A stretch of DNA of 64,000 nt from Pseudomonas sp. LS44 (GCF_024730785.1 NZ_CP102830.1:3441001-3505000); one strand, 5' to 3'; positions 40,297-48,774 are shown, counted from the stretch's first letter. The notes: generated by a model from the letters alone, not told the origin. Made by a program: numbers and translations.

Positions 40297-40809
40297 ATGC
40301 GCTACACCCGTAGATCGATATTGACGGCCGCCGCCTCGGGCCTGCTCGCGGCCGGCCTGTTTGGCAGTTGGGCGCGGCAGTCCGGCCTGATCAACCAAGC
40401 GCACGCGGCCGGCGAGGCAGCGTTCGCCGTGACCCACAGCGACAGCGAATGGCGCGAGCTGCTGACCGCGGAGCAGTTCCGGGTATTGCGCGAAGAAGGC
40501 ACCGAACGCGCCTACTCCAGCGCACTTAACGAGGAACACCGGCAAGGCACGTTCGCCTGCGCCGGTTGCCAGCAGGACCTGTTCGCCTCGGAGAGCAAAT
40601 TCGACAGCGGCACCGGCTGGCCGAGCTTCTATCAACCGCTGCCCAACGCCGTTGGCGAAACCCGCGACCAGAGCCTCGGCATGCTGCGCACCGCAGTGCA
40701 TTGCAGCCGCTGCGGCGGGCACCTCGGCCATGTCTTCGATGACGGCCCCAAGCCTACCGGCCTGCGTTACTGCATGAACGGCGTGGCCATGACCTTCCGC
40801 CCCGCCTGA
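40297..40809 (+). CDS. msrB: Exported methionine-(R)-sulfoxide reductase
   Basis: MsrB reduces the R epimer of methionine sulfoxide. It has 170 residues, with a Tat-like signal (RR at 5-6 in YTRRSILTA, cleavage near AHA/A at about 37) that most cytoplasmic MsrBs lack. The Zn cysteines are Cys88/Cys91 and Cys136/Cys139, and the catalytic Cys159 is in LRYCMNGVAMTF. No resolving Cys at the usual N-terminal place is evident. It lies 33 bases before msrA. Export implies a periplasmic reductant supply, which is not encoded in the cluster. Confidence 0.92.
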   Translation: MRYTRRSILTAAASGLLAAGLFGSWARQSGLINQAHAAGEAAFAVTHSDSEWRELLTAEQFRVLREEGTERAYSSALNEEHRQGTFACAGCQQDLFASESKFDSGTGWPSFYQPLPNAVGETRDQSLGMLRTAVHCSRCGGHLGHVFDDGPKPTGLRYCMNGVAMTFRPA

Positions 40810-40842
40810 TCGGCGCTCCCCGCTCGATTCCGGAGACCCATC

Positions 40843-41577
40843 ATGAACAGATCGCCATCCACTACCACCCTCGCCCGCCCCTACATGCCGGCCCTCTACT
40901 GGCTGGGCGCAGCCGCACTAGTCGCCGCGGTGCTGCTCAGCGGTCTGCGTGGCGGACACGCCGCCGAGCAGGCGTTCGTCATTCCACCCCCGACTCTTGA
41001 TGAGCCGGCAGTGCCGACCCACAGCGCCACCGCAGTCTTTGCCGGCGGCTGTTTCTGGGGCGTACAAGCAGTGTTCCAGCACGTCACCGGCGTCACCCAG
41101 GCGTTGTCCGGTTACGCCGGCGGCGACGTAAGCAGCGCTAACTACGAGGACGTCAGCGCGGGCGCCACCAAGCACGCCGAAGCGGTGCAGGTCAGCTATG
41201 ACCCGACGCAGATCAGCTACGGGCAACTGCTGCAGATCTACTTCTCGGTCGCCCATGACCCCACCCAGTTGAACCGCCAAGGCCCGGACTCGGGCACGCA
41301 GTACCGCTCCACCGTCTTTACCAGCAGCGAACAGCAGCGGCAGATCGTCCGGGCCTACATCGCCCAACTGAACCAAACCGGTGTCTACGCCAAACCGCTA
41401 GCCACCACTATCGAAGCGCTCAAGGGCTTCTACCCCGCCGAGGCCTATCACCAGGACTACCTGGTCCATAACCCGCAAAGCATGTACATCGTGATCAACG
41501 ACCAACCGAAGATCGACAACCTGGCCAAGCTGTTCGCCGCGCGCTATCGGCCCGAGCCGGTGCTGGTCAATCCATAG
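40843..41577 (+). CDS. msrA: Exported or membrane-anchored methionine-(S)-sulfoxide reductase
   Basis: MsrA reduces the S epimer of methionine sulfoxide. It has 244 residues, with a hydrophobic segment at about 17-38 that serves as signal peptide or anchor. The catalytic motif is AGGCFWGVQ (Cys70), and EDVSAGATKHAEAVQV and DSGTQYRS are family signatures. A typical cytoplasmic MsrA of 170-210 residues lacks this N-terminus. Together with the exported MsrB it covers both sulfoxide epimers in the envelope. Last gene of the redox cluster. Confidence 0.92.
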   Translation: MNRSPSTTTLARPYMPALYWLGAAALVAAVLLSGLRGGHAAEQAFVIPPPTLDEPAVPTHSATAVFAGGCFWGVQAVFQHVTGVTQALSGYAGGDVSSANYEDVSAGATKHAEAVQVSYDPTQISYGQLLQIYFSVAHDPTQLNRQGPDSGTQYRSTVFTSSEQQRQIVRAYIAQLNQTGVYAKPLATTIEALKGFYPAEAYHQDYLVHNPQSMYIVINDQPKIDNLAKLFAARYRPEPVLVNP

Positions 41578-41735
41578 ACATGGCAGCGCTGGCAAAGCGC
41601 GACCGACCCGGACGCGTCGCCTGAGCCGCCTACCGGCCCCAGGTGCATGATCTAAGCATTTGATCGCGCGCAGAAAATTCATCAGACCAAAGCTTGACAG
41701 CCTGCCCGACCGCTAGAATAATGCGCGCCTCAAAT

Positions 41736-41812
41736 GGCTACGTAGCTCAGTTGGTTAGAGCACGGCATTCATAATGCTGGGGTCCGGGGTTCAAGTCCCT
41801 GCGTAGCCACCA
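41736..41812 (+). tRNA. tRNA-Met (elongator, CAT anticodon)
   Basis: A 77-nt cloverleaf with acceptor GGCTACG / CGTAGCC, CCA encoded, anticodon loop TTCATAA (CAT) and T-arm GGTTCAAGTCC. It matches elongator tRNA-Met of E. coli in most positions and begins with the same GGCTACGTAGCTCAGTTGG. The acceptor closes with a normal G-C pair, unlike initiator tRNA. Confidence 0.97.
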
Positions 41813-42121
41813 TACAAGACAAAGGCTTACCGAAAGGTAGGCCTTTGTGCTTTCTGGGGTAGTTATTACGCCCGCGCTTCAGTGGACAAAAGAGCATAAC
41901 CGGCCACTACAAGCCGCTCCCTTTAGTGCTTCGCTACACGGCGACCGCGCGGCGAATGACAACAGCAGCTCGTTAAGAGACAACCCGATTGGCTGTGCGC
42001 CGTGCGAACTCAGCTTCGCGCCGAGCAGTCCAACAAGCATTCACCGAAGCGGATGGGCAGCAGGATGGAGCGGGACAAGCGTACGCGGTTGGAAAGTTTC
42101 AGTGCTCGCGAGGGCGAGTCG
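41813..42121. other. 309-base spacer after tRNA-Met
   Basis: It holds a hairpin (41821-41846) and otherwise nothing recognisable. The longest frame through it (from 41847) has no coding character. Confidence 0.5.
41821..41846 (+). terminator. Putative terminator after tRNA-Met
   Basis: AAAGGCTTACC pairs with GGTAGGCCTTT around a GAAA tetraloop, one G-U-type mismatch; the T tract is poor. Confidence 0.5.
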
Positions 42122-42415
42122 ATGGGAATGGATGAGCTGGACGATTACCGCCAGCCCGAGGTTCGGCGCCCCGCTCGCCAGCGCAGCCTGACGCTGCAGA
42201 TCGCCCTGGGTATCTGGCTTGGCGGGGTTGGCCTGATGCTCACCTGGTTCCTGTTCAACCTGCTGCTGGCGACCTTCACGGTGAAGCTGATCGGCGAGAG
42301 TTTCTCGCCCAAGCTCGGTTCGGCAATACCGCAGAGCCTGCAGATCGACAGCAGCAAGCGTCTGCCACCGCAACTCCCCGCCGCCACCCGCAGCGTCAAC
42401 GCCCGCCAGGGCTAA
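42122..42415 (+). CDS. Hypothetical single-pass membrane protein
   Basis: This 97-residue protein begins MGMDELDDYRQPEVRRPARQ, with one long hydrophobic helix (about 25-55) and a polar C-tail (PPQLPAATRSVNARQG). The ATG at 42122 has GAGGG about 8 bases upstream. The ORF extends upstream to 42002 without SD. No named family is recognised. Confidence 0.55.
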   Translation: MGMDELDDYRQPEVRRPARQRSLTLQIALGIWLGGVGLMLTWFLFNLLLATFTVKLIGESFSPKLGSAIPQSLQIDSSKRLPPQLPAATRSVNARQG

Positions 42416-42457
42416 GCGCGCCCAGCCAGCGCTTCCGCTGCTCTCACCTTAATTGCT

Positions 42458-43102
42458 TCAGTTCGCGCTCATCGGGCGCAGGCGGTATTGCGGCGGCAGT
42501 TGTTCGAGGCCGCTGACGGTGACGTTGAGGTTTTTCCAGCGGCCGTCTTTGATGCCGTAGATGCAGCCGTGCACCGCCAGCTCCTGACCGCGGTGCCAGG
42601 CGTTCTGGACGATGGTGGTGTGGCTGACGTTAGCCACCTGCTGCACCACGTTCAACTCGCAGAGGCGGTCGACCCGCTCTTCCTCGGTGGCGAACTGAGC
42701 CAGGTGTTCGCGCTGCTCGTAGGCCAGGTCGCGGATGCTGCGCAGCCAGCCGTCGATCAGGCCGAACTGGGTGTCCTGCATCGACGCGCGTACCCCGCCG
42801 CAGCCGTAGTGGCCGGTGACCAGGATATGTTTGACCTTGAGCACATCCACCGCGTACTGGATCACCGACAGGCAGTTGAGGTCGGTGTGCAGCACCACGT
42901 TGGCGACGTTGCGGTGGACGAACAGGTCGCCGGGCAGCATGCCGACGATCTCGTTGGCCGGCACCCGCGCGTCCGAGCAGCCGATCCACAGGTATTCCGG
43001 CGTCTGTTGCTTGGCCAGCTTCTCGAAGAACTGGGGGTCTTCTTCCTTGATCGCTTCGGCCCAACGGGCGTTGTTGTCCAGTAGTTGCTGTAGATCGCTC
43101 AT
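42458..43102 (-). CDS. can: Beta-class carbonic anhydrase
   Basis: This enzyme interconverts CO2 and bicarbonate, supplying bicarbonate for carboxylations. It has 214 residues. The zinc ligands are Cys42 in IGCSDARVPANE, with Asp44, and His98/Cys101 in TGHYGCGGVRAS, which is the beta-class pattern. GAGGA precedes the ATG. It lies downstream of the flavin amine oxidase gene, with a 71-base gap. The corresponding P. aeruginosa gene also follows tRNA-Met (recollection). Confidence 0.94.
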   Translation of the reverse strand: MSDLQQLLDNNARWAEAIKEEDPQFFEKLAKQQTPEYLWIGCSDARVPANEIVGMLPGDLFVHRNVANVVLHTDLNCLSVIQYAVDVLKVKHILVTGHYGCGGVRASMQDTQFGLIDGWLRSIRDLAYEQREHLAQFATEEERVDRLCELNVVQQVANVSHTTIVQNAWHRGQELAVHGCIYGIKDGRWKNLNVTVSGLEQLPPQYRLRPMSAN

Positions 43103-43173
43103 TGCTCATCCTCTTGTCCGCTGGCGCACCTTACGAAGCGTGCGGCGCTTTGACAAGCCGCTGGCGACCCGCG

Positions 43174-44517
43174 TCACACCGCGAGCACTTCGGCCGCGGC
43201 GCGCTCCCCGGCCTGCACGGCGCCATCGAAGTAGCCCATCCAGCGCGTCGCCGTCTCGGTGCCGGCGAAATGCACACGGCCGAACGGCTCACGCAGGCGC
43301 GCCGCACCGCTGGTCCATAGCCCGGGCGGAAACAGCGCCGCATAGCAGCCACGCGCGAAGGGCTCGTCGGCCCAGCATTGGTCGACGTACTCCAACGGCT
43401 GCAGCGCCGCGTCGCCGAAGTAGCGGGCGAAACATTCGAGCACCACCGTGCGGCGTTCGGCGGCCGGTGCGGCGCTCCACTGACGGGCCTCGTCGCCTTC
43501 GATAAAGCCCATCAACACGCCTTTTGGCGAATCGGGCAGGCTGTTGTCGAAGGTCAGGCGCACCGGGCCACGCTCGCTGGTCACCTGCCCGGACAAGCCA
43601 CGCGTACGCCAGAACGGCGTGTCGTACAAGGCCATGCATTTGATTACTGAGCCTTGCGGCTGGCGCTGCAGCAGTTGGTCGCGCCAGCCCGGCAGCAGCG
43701 GCTCCTGGGTAATGCGCAGCAGCAAGGTCGGCGGGATGGCGAAAATCACCCGCTCCGCTCGATGCGTGCCGCTGTCGGTGATCAGCTCGACGCCGCTGGC
43801 GTTATGGCGCAGCGCGCGCACCGGCTGATCGAGCTGCACGGCGGTGCCGAGACGCTCGGCCAATTCCGTGCAAATGCGCTGCGAGCCGCCGACGATGCGG
43901 TCCTGCTGCGCGCCGTTGGCCACGCCGAGCAGGGTGTCCAGATCGGTGCCGCTGCGAATGTAGAACAGCACATGGAGAAACGACAGATCGTGCGGCGCCG
44001 CGGCGAACACCGCGCCGCTGACCAGCTCCATCACCTGGCGGCCATGGGCGGTTTTCAGGCTGCGGCGAATCCACTCGGCGAAGCTCATGCGGTCCCATTC
44101 GGCGGCGCGCGGATGGCGACTCGGATCATCCAGCGGAATTTGCCGGGCCAGGCGATCCAGACGCAGCTGGGCCTGCAACACATCGAGCAGCACATGCGGG
44201 GCGAAGCGCGGAATGGTGCCGCGATAGGGTTTCAGCTTGCCGCCGAACAGAGTCAGGTTGTCGCCCTGATTCCACAGTGGAAAGGTCTGCAGACCGAGTT
44301 CGCCGAGCAGACCGAGGATACGTTCCTGGGTCGGCCCGACCCACTGACCGCCGACCTCCACCACCTCGCCGCTATCAAATCGGTGATTCAGCGTGCGCCC
44401 GCCGACGCGCCCATTGGCTTCCAGCACGCGCACCCGCTTGCCGGCCTGGGCCAGCCGCCAGGCGGCGGTCAGCCCGGAAATCCCGGCGCCTACGACGATT
44501 ACCTCGGCATCGCTCAT
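43174..44517 (-). CDS. Flavin monoamine oxidase family protein
   Basis: This 447-residue FAD enzyme begins MSDAEVIVVGAGISGLTAAW (dinucleotide-binding motif) and has GGRTLNHRFDSGEVVEVGGQ next, then a C-terminal GRVHFAGTETATRWMGYFDG, the second FAD-binding region of the monoamine-oxidase family. It resembles putrescine or tyramine oxidases. The amine is unknown. GGGAGGG precedes the ATG. The polyamine genes 2 kb further on might be relevant, but no operon links them. Confidence 0.85.
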   Translation of the reverse strand: MSDAEVIVVGAGISGLTAAWRLAQAGKRVRVLEANGRVGGRTLNHRFDSGEVVEVGGQWVGPTQERILGLLGELGLQTFPLWNQGDNLTLFGGKLKPYRGTIPRFAPHVLLDVLQAQLRLDRLARQIPLDDPSRHPRAAEWDRMSFAEWIRRSLKTAHGRQVMELVSGAVFAAAPHDLSFLHVLFYIRSGTDLDTLLGVANGAQQDRIVGGSQRICTELAERLGTAVQLDQPVRALRHNASGVELITDSGTHRAERVIFAIPPTLLLRITQEPLLPGWRDQLLQRQPQGSVIKCMALYDTPFWRTRGLSGQVTSERGPVRLTFDNSLPDSPKGVLMGFIEGDEARQWSAAPAAERRTVVLECFARYFGDAALQPLEYVDQCWADEPFARGCYAALFPPGLWTSGAARLREPFGRVHFAGTETATRWMGYFDGAVQAGERAAAEVLAV

Positions 44518-44582
44518 ACGCGCCCTCCCCTGATCCAGCGCCTGCCAAAGAGTACGTCAGTACCAAGTTGCCGCAACAGCCC

Positions 44583-44743
44583 ATGAATGCCAAAAGCGCG
44601 AGGCAAATCGGCAGGCGGATTACGATCTGAGCATCGTCGGCGAAGACGACATCGGTGGCAGCGATGGTCTCGATGAGGCCGAACTGGCAGAAGTCGATTC
44701 GCTCGATGGACAGCCGGAGAAGCGCCGTCCGGACCAGGACTAG
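44583..44743 (+). pseudogene. Small acidic ORF, apparently frameshifted
   Basis: In one frame a well-formed protein tail is visible: NRQADYDLSIVGEDDIGG, then SDGLDEAELAEVDSLDGQ and PEKRRPDQD, ending in TAG at 44741-44743. No start codon lies in that frame within at least 60 bases upstream. An ATG at 44583 (MNAKSARQ) would feed it only through a frame change near 44600-44608. It may be a recently broken small gene or a sequence error. The 5' limit is uncertain. Confidence 0.4.
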
Positions 44744-44746
44744 TTG

Positions 44747-45199
44747 TTAGTCGAGCAGTGTGCAGGCCATCACCAGCGCGTCTTCACGCCCGCCGACCGC
44801 CGGGTAGTAATCGCGCCGCCGGCCCACTTCGTTGAAGCCGTAGCGCTCGTACAGCCGGTAGGCCGACTGGTTGCTGGCGCGCACCTCGAGAAAGCACACC
44901 CCGGCGTTGAGCTCCAGAGATCGGCGCATCAGGTGCTCGAGCAGCAGCAGACCCAGGCCGCGACCCTGGCTTTGCGGTTTGACGGTGATATTGAGCAGAT
45001 GTGCTTCGTCGATGATCACGTTGATCACCCCGTGACCGACCTGCTGGCCGCCTTCGAACATCACCCAACAGTCGTAGGAGTTCAGTGCATCCTGAAAGAT
45101 CCCGCGGGTCCACGGATGGCTGAACGCGGCGTATTCGACTTTCAGTACCGTTTCCAGATCCGCCTCGGTCATCCGGCGGAACACCACTGCATCACTCAT
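44747..45199 (-). CDS. rimI: Ribosomal-protein-alanine N-acetyltransferase
   Basis: RimI acetylates the N-terminus of ribosomal protein S18 and belongs to the GNAT family. It has 150 residues with the acetyl-CoA-binding motif QSQGRGLGLLLLEHL and RASNQSAYRLYERYGFNEVG, which is typical of RimI. The start MSDAVVFRRM is used. It overlaps the upstream gene stop by 8 bases, so the two are coupled. Confidence 0.92.
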   Translation of the reverse strand: MSDAVVFRRMTEADLETVLKVEYAAFSHPWTRGIFQDALNSYDCWVMFEGGQQVGHGVINVIIDEAHLLNITVKPQSQGRGLGLLLLEHLMRRSLELNAGVCFLEVRASNQSAYRLYERYGFNEVGRRRDYYPAVGGREDALVMACTLLD

Positions 45200-46004
45200 T
45201 GGCAACCTGCCAGCGGCGCATTACCCGGCGCATGGCGCGCCACAACTCGGCTTTGCGTGCCGGCTCGTCCATCAACAACTCCAATCCGGGTAGCGCCCAG
45301 GCATGGCCCAGGCCGTCGATCTGTAGCTCGCGGTTGAACGCCTCGGCATCTGCCTCGCCGGCGAAACGCACCGCCGGCAGGCCGACCAGCCATAGGCAGA
45401 CGCAGTCCGCCTGTTGCTCAAGCTGCGCGGCAACGAAGCTCTGCACATATTCCAGCGCCGCTTGCGGGCCTTGATCCATCGAGCCGCGCGTCATAAGCGG
45501 CCAGCGCACCGGCTCGCCAAGCAACTGCGGGCTGTCCGATAGGCCGGCGGCGCGCAGTAGATCCTTGAGCAGCAGATAAGCCGGATCGCGGCGCTCCAAC
45601 GGCTCACCGGTGGGCAGCTCGACCAGCAGCAAACAGCGATCGGAACGCAGCAGTTGCAGGGCGAAGCGCGGCGGCGCCTGGCGCACGGGCGCGGTGCTTT
45701 CAGCGGGCTGCGCTTCGACGCTGGGCTCGGCGGCTACCGGGGTCGGCAGAGTGACCCGTGGTCTTTCCTGGGGCAGGCGTTCCTGCGGAGCCCGTTCTGC
45801 GCTGCGCGGCACGACGACTTCGGCTGCCGCGACCGGCGCTTCCACGATTGCCGGTAGCACGGGTTTGGCGCCTTGGCTGTCGACCGGCTGCGGTGCCAGC
45901 AACTCGGCACGCGAGGGCGCGGCGAATGGCAGCGTCACCCGCGGCAGCCAAGCGGCCACCTGCATGGCACTCAGATAGGCGCGGCGGCGCAGTTCGGGAA
46001 TCAA
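45192..46004 (-). CDS. PA4679-like protein of unknown function, possibly interrupted at the 5' end
   Basis: This protein of about 270 residues occupies the same place as PA4679, upstream of rimI. An N-terminal MQVAAWLPRV segment is followed by a proline-rich linker of about 100 residues and a C-terminal domain ending AMRRVMRRWQVANE. The frame has an in-frame TTG at 46004, whose TTGA overlaps the stop of a short ORF starting ATG at 46066 with SD AGGA. The short ORF (MSPRLAMTHAALGATLQVLR) reads like the true N-terminus, which suggests a frameshift or a leader peptide. An ATG at 45965 would give 257 residues. Function unknown. Confidence 0.55.
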   Translation of the reverse strand: MIPELRRRAYLSAMQVAAWLPRVTLPFAAPSRAELLAPQPVDSQGAKPVLPAIVEAPVAAAEVVVPRSAERAPQERLPQERPRVTLPTPVAAEPSVEAQPAESTAPVRQAPPRFALQLLRSDRCLLLVELPTGEPLERRDPAYLLLKDLLRAAGLSDSPQLLGEPVRWPLMTRGSMDQGPQAALEYVQSFVAAQLEQQADCVCLWLVGLPAVRFAGEADAEAFNRELQIDGLGHAWALPGLELLMDEPARKAELWRAMRRVMRRWQVANE

Positions 46005-46171
46005 CTGCGCAGCACCTGAAGAGTCGCTCCGAGAGCAGCGTGGGTCATGGCAAGTCTGGGGCTCATGCTGGAGATCCTGGAGCGGCGCGGGATGGATGCG
46101 CGATTGTCGCGTGAAACGTCGCGAGCGGGAAGCCTGGCGCCCGAGCCCTGATGGCCCGGGTGCCAAGTTGA

Positions 46172-47416
46172 TCAGAGCGGCTGATCCCAGGGACGGTCGC
46201 CGTGCTCGTCCTTGATGCGGGTCGGCAGACCCATCACGTCGAGCAGCTTGAGGAACGGCTCGGCCGGCAGCTCTTCGACGTTGACCATGCGCTGTGCATC
46301 CCACTCACCACGGGCGACCAGCAGCGCCGCGGCTACCGGCGGCACTCCGGCGGTGTAGGAAATGCCTTGGCTGTCAGTCTCGACGAACGCGTCGACGTGG
46401 TCGGCGACGTTGTAGATGAATACTTCACGCGCCTGGCCGTTCTTCTGGCCTTTGACCAGATCGCCGATGCAGGTCTTGCCGCTGTAGCCCGGCGCCAGCG
46501 AGGCCGGATCGGGCAACACGGCCTTGACCACCTTGAGCGGTACCACGCTCACCCCTTCGGCGGTGGTGACCGGTTGCTCGGAAAGCAGGCCGAGGTTATT
46601 CAGCACGGTGAACACATTGATGTAATGCTCGCCGAAGCTCATCCAGAAACGCACGTTCGGCACCTTGAGGTGCTTGGACAGCGAGTGCACTTCGTCATGC
46701 CCGGTCAGGTACAGGCTCTGCTCGCCGACCACCGGTAGGTCGTCGGTGCGCTTGACCTCGAACATGCTGTTGCTGGTCCACTCGGCGTTCTGCCAGCTCC
46801 AGACTTGCCCGGTGAACTCGCGGAAATTGATTTCCGGGTCGAAGTTGGTGGCGAAGTATTTGCCGTGCGAGCCGGCATTCACGTCGAGGATGTCGATCGA
46901 GTCGATCTGATCGAAATACTGCTGCTGGGCCAACGCCGCGTAGGCGTTCACCACGCCCGGATCGAAGCCGACGCCGAGGATCGCGGTGACGTTCTTGGCC
47001 GCGCATTCCTCGAGGTGTTTCCACTCGTAGTTGGCGTACCACGGCGGCGTTTCGCAGACCTTGCCCGGCTCTTCGTGGATCGCGGTGTCCAGGTAGGCCA
47101 CGCCGGTGTCGATGCAGGCGCGCAGCACCGCCATGTTGAGGAACGCCGAGCCGACGTTGATAACGATCTGCGAAGCGGTTTCGCGGATCAGTGCCTTGGT
47201 TGCTTCGACGTCCAGCGCATCCAGGCTGTAAGCGCGGATCTCAGCCGGCACCTTGAGGGCGCCCTTGGCGTTGACGCTGTCGATGATCGCCTGGCACTTG
47301 GCGATGTTGCGTGAGGCGATGGCGATTTCGCCAAGCTCGTCGTTATGTTGCGCGCACTTATGGGCCACAACCTTGGCCACACCTCCGGCACCGATGATCA
47401 GTACATTCTTTTTCAT
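46172..47416 (-). CDS. Carboxynorspermidine dehydrogenase (saccharopine dehydrogenase family)
   Basis: This 414-residue Rossmann protein has IIGAGGVAKVVAHKCAQHN at the N-terminus and CESIGDLVKG-like nucleotide and substrate regions, the pattern of carboxy(nor)spermidine synthase. The enzyme condenses aspartate semialdehyde with putrescine or diaminopropane, and NspC then decarboxylates the product; this is the SAM-independent spermidine route. The substrate choice (spermidine or norspermidine) cannot be read from sequence. It is preceded by the nspC gene with a 22-base gap in the same direction. Confidence 0.88.
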   Translation of the reverse strand: MKKNVLIIGAGGVAKVVAHKCAQHNDELGEIAIASRNIAKCQAIIDSVNAKGALKVPAEIRAYSLDALDVEATKALIRETASQIVINVGSAFLNMAVLRACIDTGVAYLDTAIHEEPGKVCETPPWYANYEWKHLEECAAKNVTAILGVGFDPGVVNAYAALAQQQYFDQIDSIDILDVNAGSHGKYFATNFDPEINFREFTGQVWSWQNAEWTSNSMFEVKRTDDLPVVGEQSLYLTGHDEVHSLSKHLKVPNVRFWMSFGEHYINVFTVLNNLGLLSEQPVTTAEGVSVVPLKVVKAVLPDPASLAPGYSGKTCIGDLVKGQKNGQAREVFIYNVADHVDAFVETDSQGISYTAGVPPVAAALLVARGEWDAQRMVNVEELPAEPFLKLLDVMGLPTRIKDEHGDRPWDQPL

Positions 47417-47438
47417 CTATTTCCCCTCGCTGCCAGCC

Positions 47439-48536
47439 TCAAGACAGGCTGTGCAGGTAATCGGCAAAACCGAACTCGCGAACCACTTCGACGCTGCCGT
47501 CGAGCTGGCGCACGGCGATGGCCGGCATCTTGAGTCCGTTGAACCAGTTTTTCTTGACCATCGTGTAACCCGCCGCGTCGATGAACGACAGGCGATCGCC
47601 GATGGCCAGCGGCCGATCGAAACGGTATTCGCCGAAAATATCCCCGGCCAGGCACGACTTGCCGCACACCATGTAGGTATGTTCGCCGTCGCAGGGCGCC
47701 ATTTTGGCATCGAGCCGATAGATCAGCAGATCGAGCATGTGCGCTTCGATCGAGCTATCGACCACCGCCAGATGCTTGCCGTTGTACAGGGTGTCGAGCA
47801 CCGAGACTTCCAGCGAGGCGCTCTGGGTGATGGCCGCTTCGCCCGGCTCCAGATACACCTGCACGCCGTAGCGCTCGGCGAAAGCCTTGAGCCGCGCGCA
47901 AAACGCATCCAGCGGATAGCCTTCCCCGGTGAAATGAATGCCGCCGCCGAGGCTCACCCATTCGACCTGATGCAAGAGGTGACCGAAGCGTTCCTCGATG
48001 GTCCCGAGCATCTGGTCGAACAGACCGAAGTCGCTGTTCTCGCAATTGTTGTGGAACATGAAACCGGAGATCTTGCCGATCACTGCGGCGATCTTTTCCG
48101 GGTCCCACTCGCCCAGGCGACTGAACGGCCGCGCCGGGTCGGCGAGCAGATAATCCGAGCTGCTGACCTGCGGATTGACCCGCAGACCGCGAATCGCACC
48201 GGCCGACGCTTCATCGAAGCGCTGCAGCTGGCCGATCGAGTTGAAGATGATCTTGTCGCAGTTGACGAGCATCTCGTCGATCTCGTCGTCGGCCCAGGCC
48301 ACGCTGTAGGCGTGGGTCTCGCCGGCGAACTTTTCGCGGCCGAGCTTGAGCTCGTACAGCGACGACGACGTGGTGCCGTCCATGTACTGCTGCATCAGGT
48401 CGAATACCGACCAGGTGGCGAAGCACTTCAGCGCCAGCAACGCCTTGGCACCCGATTGCTCGCGCACATAAGCGATCTTCTGCAAGTTGCCCAGCAGCTT
48501 CTGTTTGTCGATGAGGTAGTACGGCGTCTTAATCAT
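47439..48536 (-). CDS. nspC: Carboxynorspermidine decarboxylase
   Basis: This 365-residue fold-type III PLP decarboxylase makes (nor)spermidine. The PLP lysine is Lys37 in LLALKCFATWSV, and MVCGKSCLAGDIFGEY contains the catalytic Cys. HFTGEGYPLDAF is also conserved. The ATG at 48536 follows GGGGGCAGAG; an upstream in-frame ATG has no SD. It is first in the two-gene operon with carboxynorspermidine dehydrogenase. The enzyme accepts carboxyspermidine in many bacteria. Confidence 0.9.
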   Translation of the reverse strand: MIKTPYYLIDKQKLLGNLQKIAYVREQSGAKALLALKCFATWSVFDLMQQYMDGTTSSSLYELKLGREKFAGETHAYSVAWADDEIDEMLVNCDKIIFNSIGQLQRFDEASAGAIRGLRVNPQVSSSDYLLADPARPFSRLGEWDPEKIAAVIGKISGFMFHNNCENSDFGLFDQMLGTIEERFGHLLHQVEWVSLGGGIHFTGEGYPLDAFCARLKAFAERYGVQVYLEPGEAAITQSASLEVSVLDTLYNGKHLAVVDSSIEAHMLDLLIYRLDAKMAPCDGEHTYMVCGKSCLAGDIFGEYRFDRPLAIGDRLSFIDAAGYTMVKKNWFNGLKMPAIAVRQLDGSVEVVREFGFADYLHSLS

Positions 48537-48774
48537 CTCTGCCCCCATGCAAAGTCAGCCGGCAGGAACCGCGCGGCCCCCACCCGGAAAAGCGGAGGCG
48601 AATTGTGCCGACAACCGGCGCATATCGAAAGTCCATTGATGGCATTTCGTCAGTCTGCTGACCATTGGTGACGCACTCACGCACGTTCTGCAGGCCTCGC
48701 CACGTGGTGAAGATAGGTGAATGGCGCGCTGCGCAGAATGCCTTTCGGGCGTGACAATCAGACGACAGCCAGCC

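Noticed and set aside
41847..42191. 114-codon plus-strand ORF after tRNA-Met
   Set aside because: No SD, biased composition and overlap with a better-supported membrane-protein frame.
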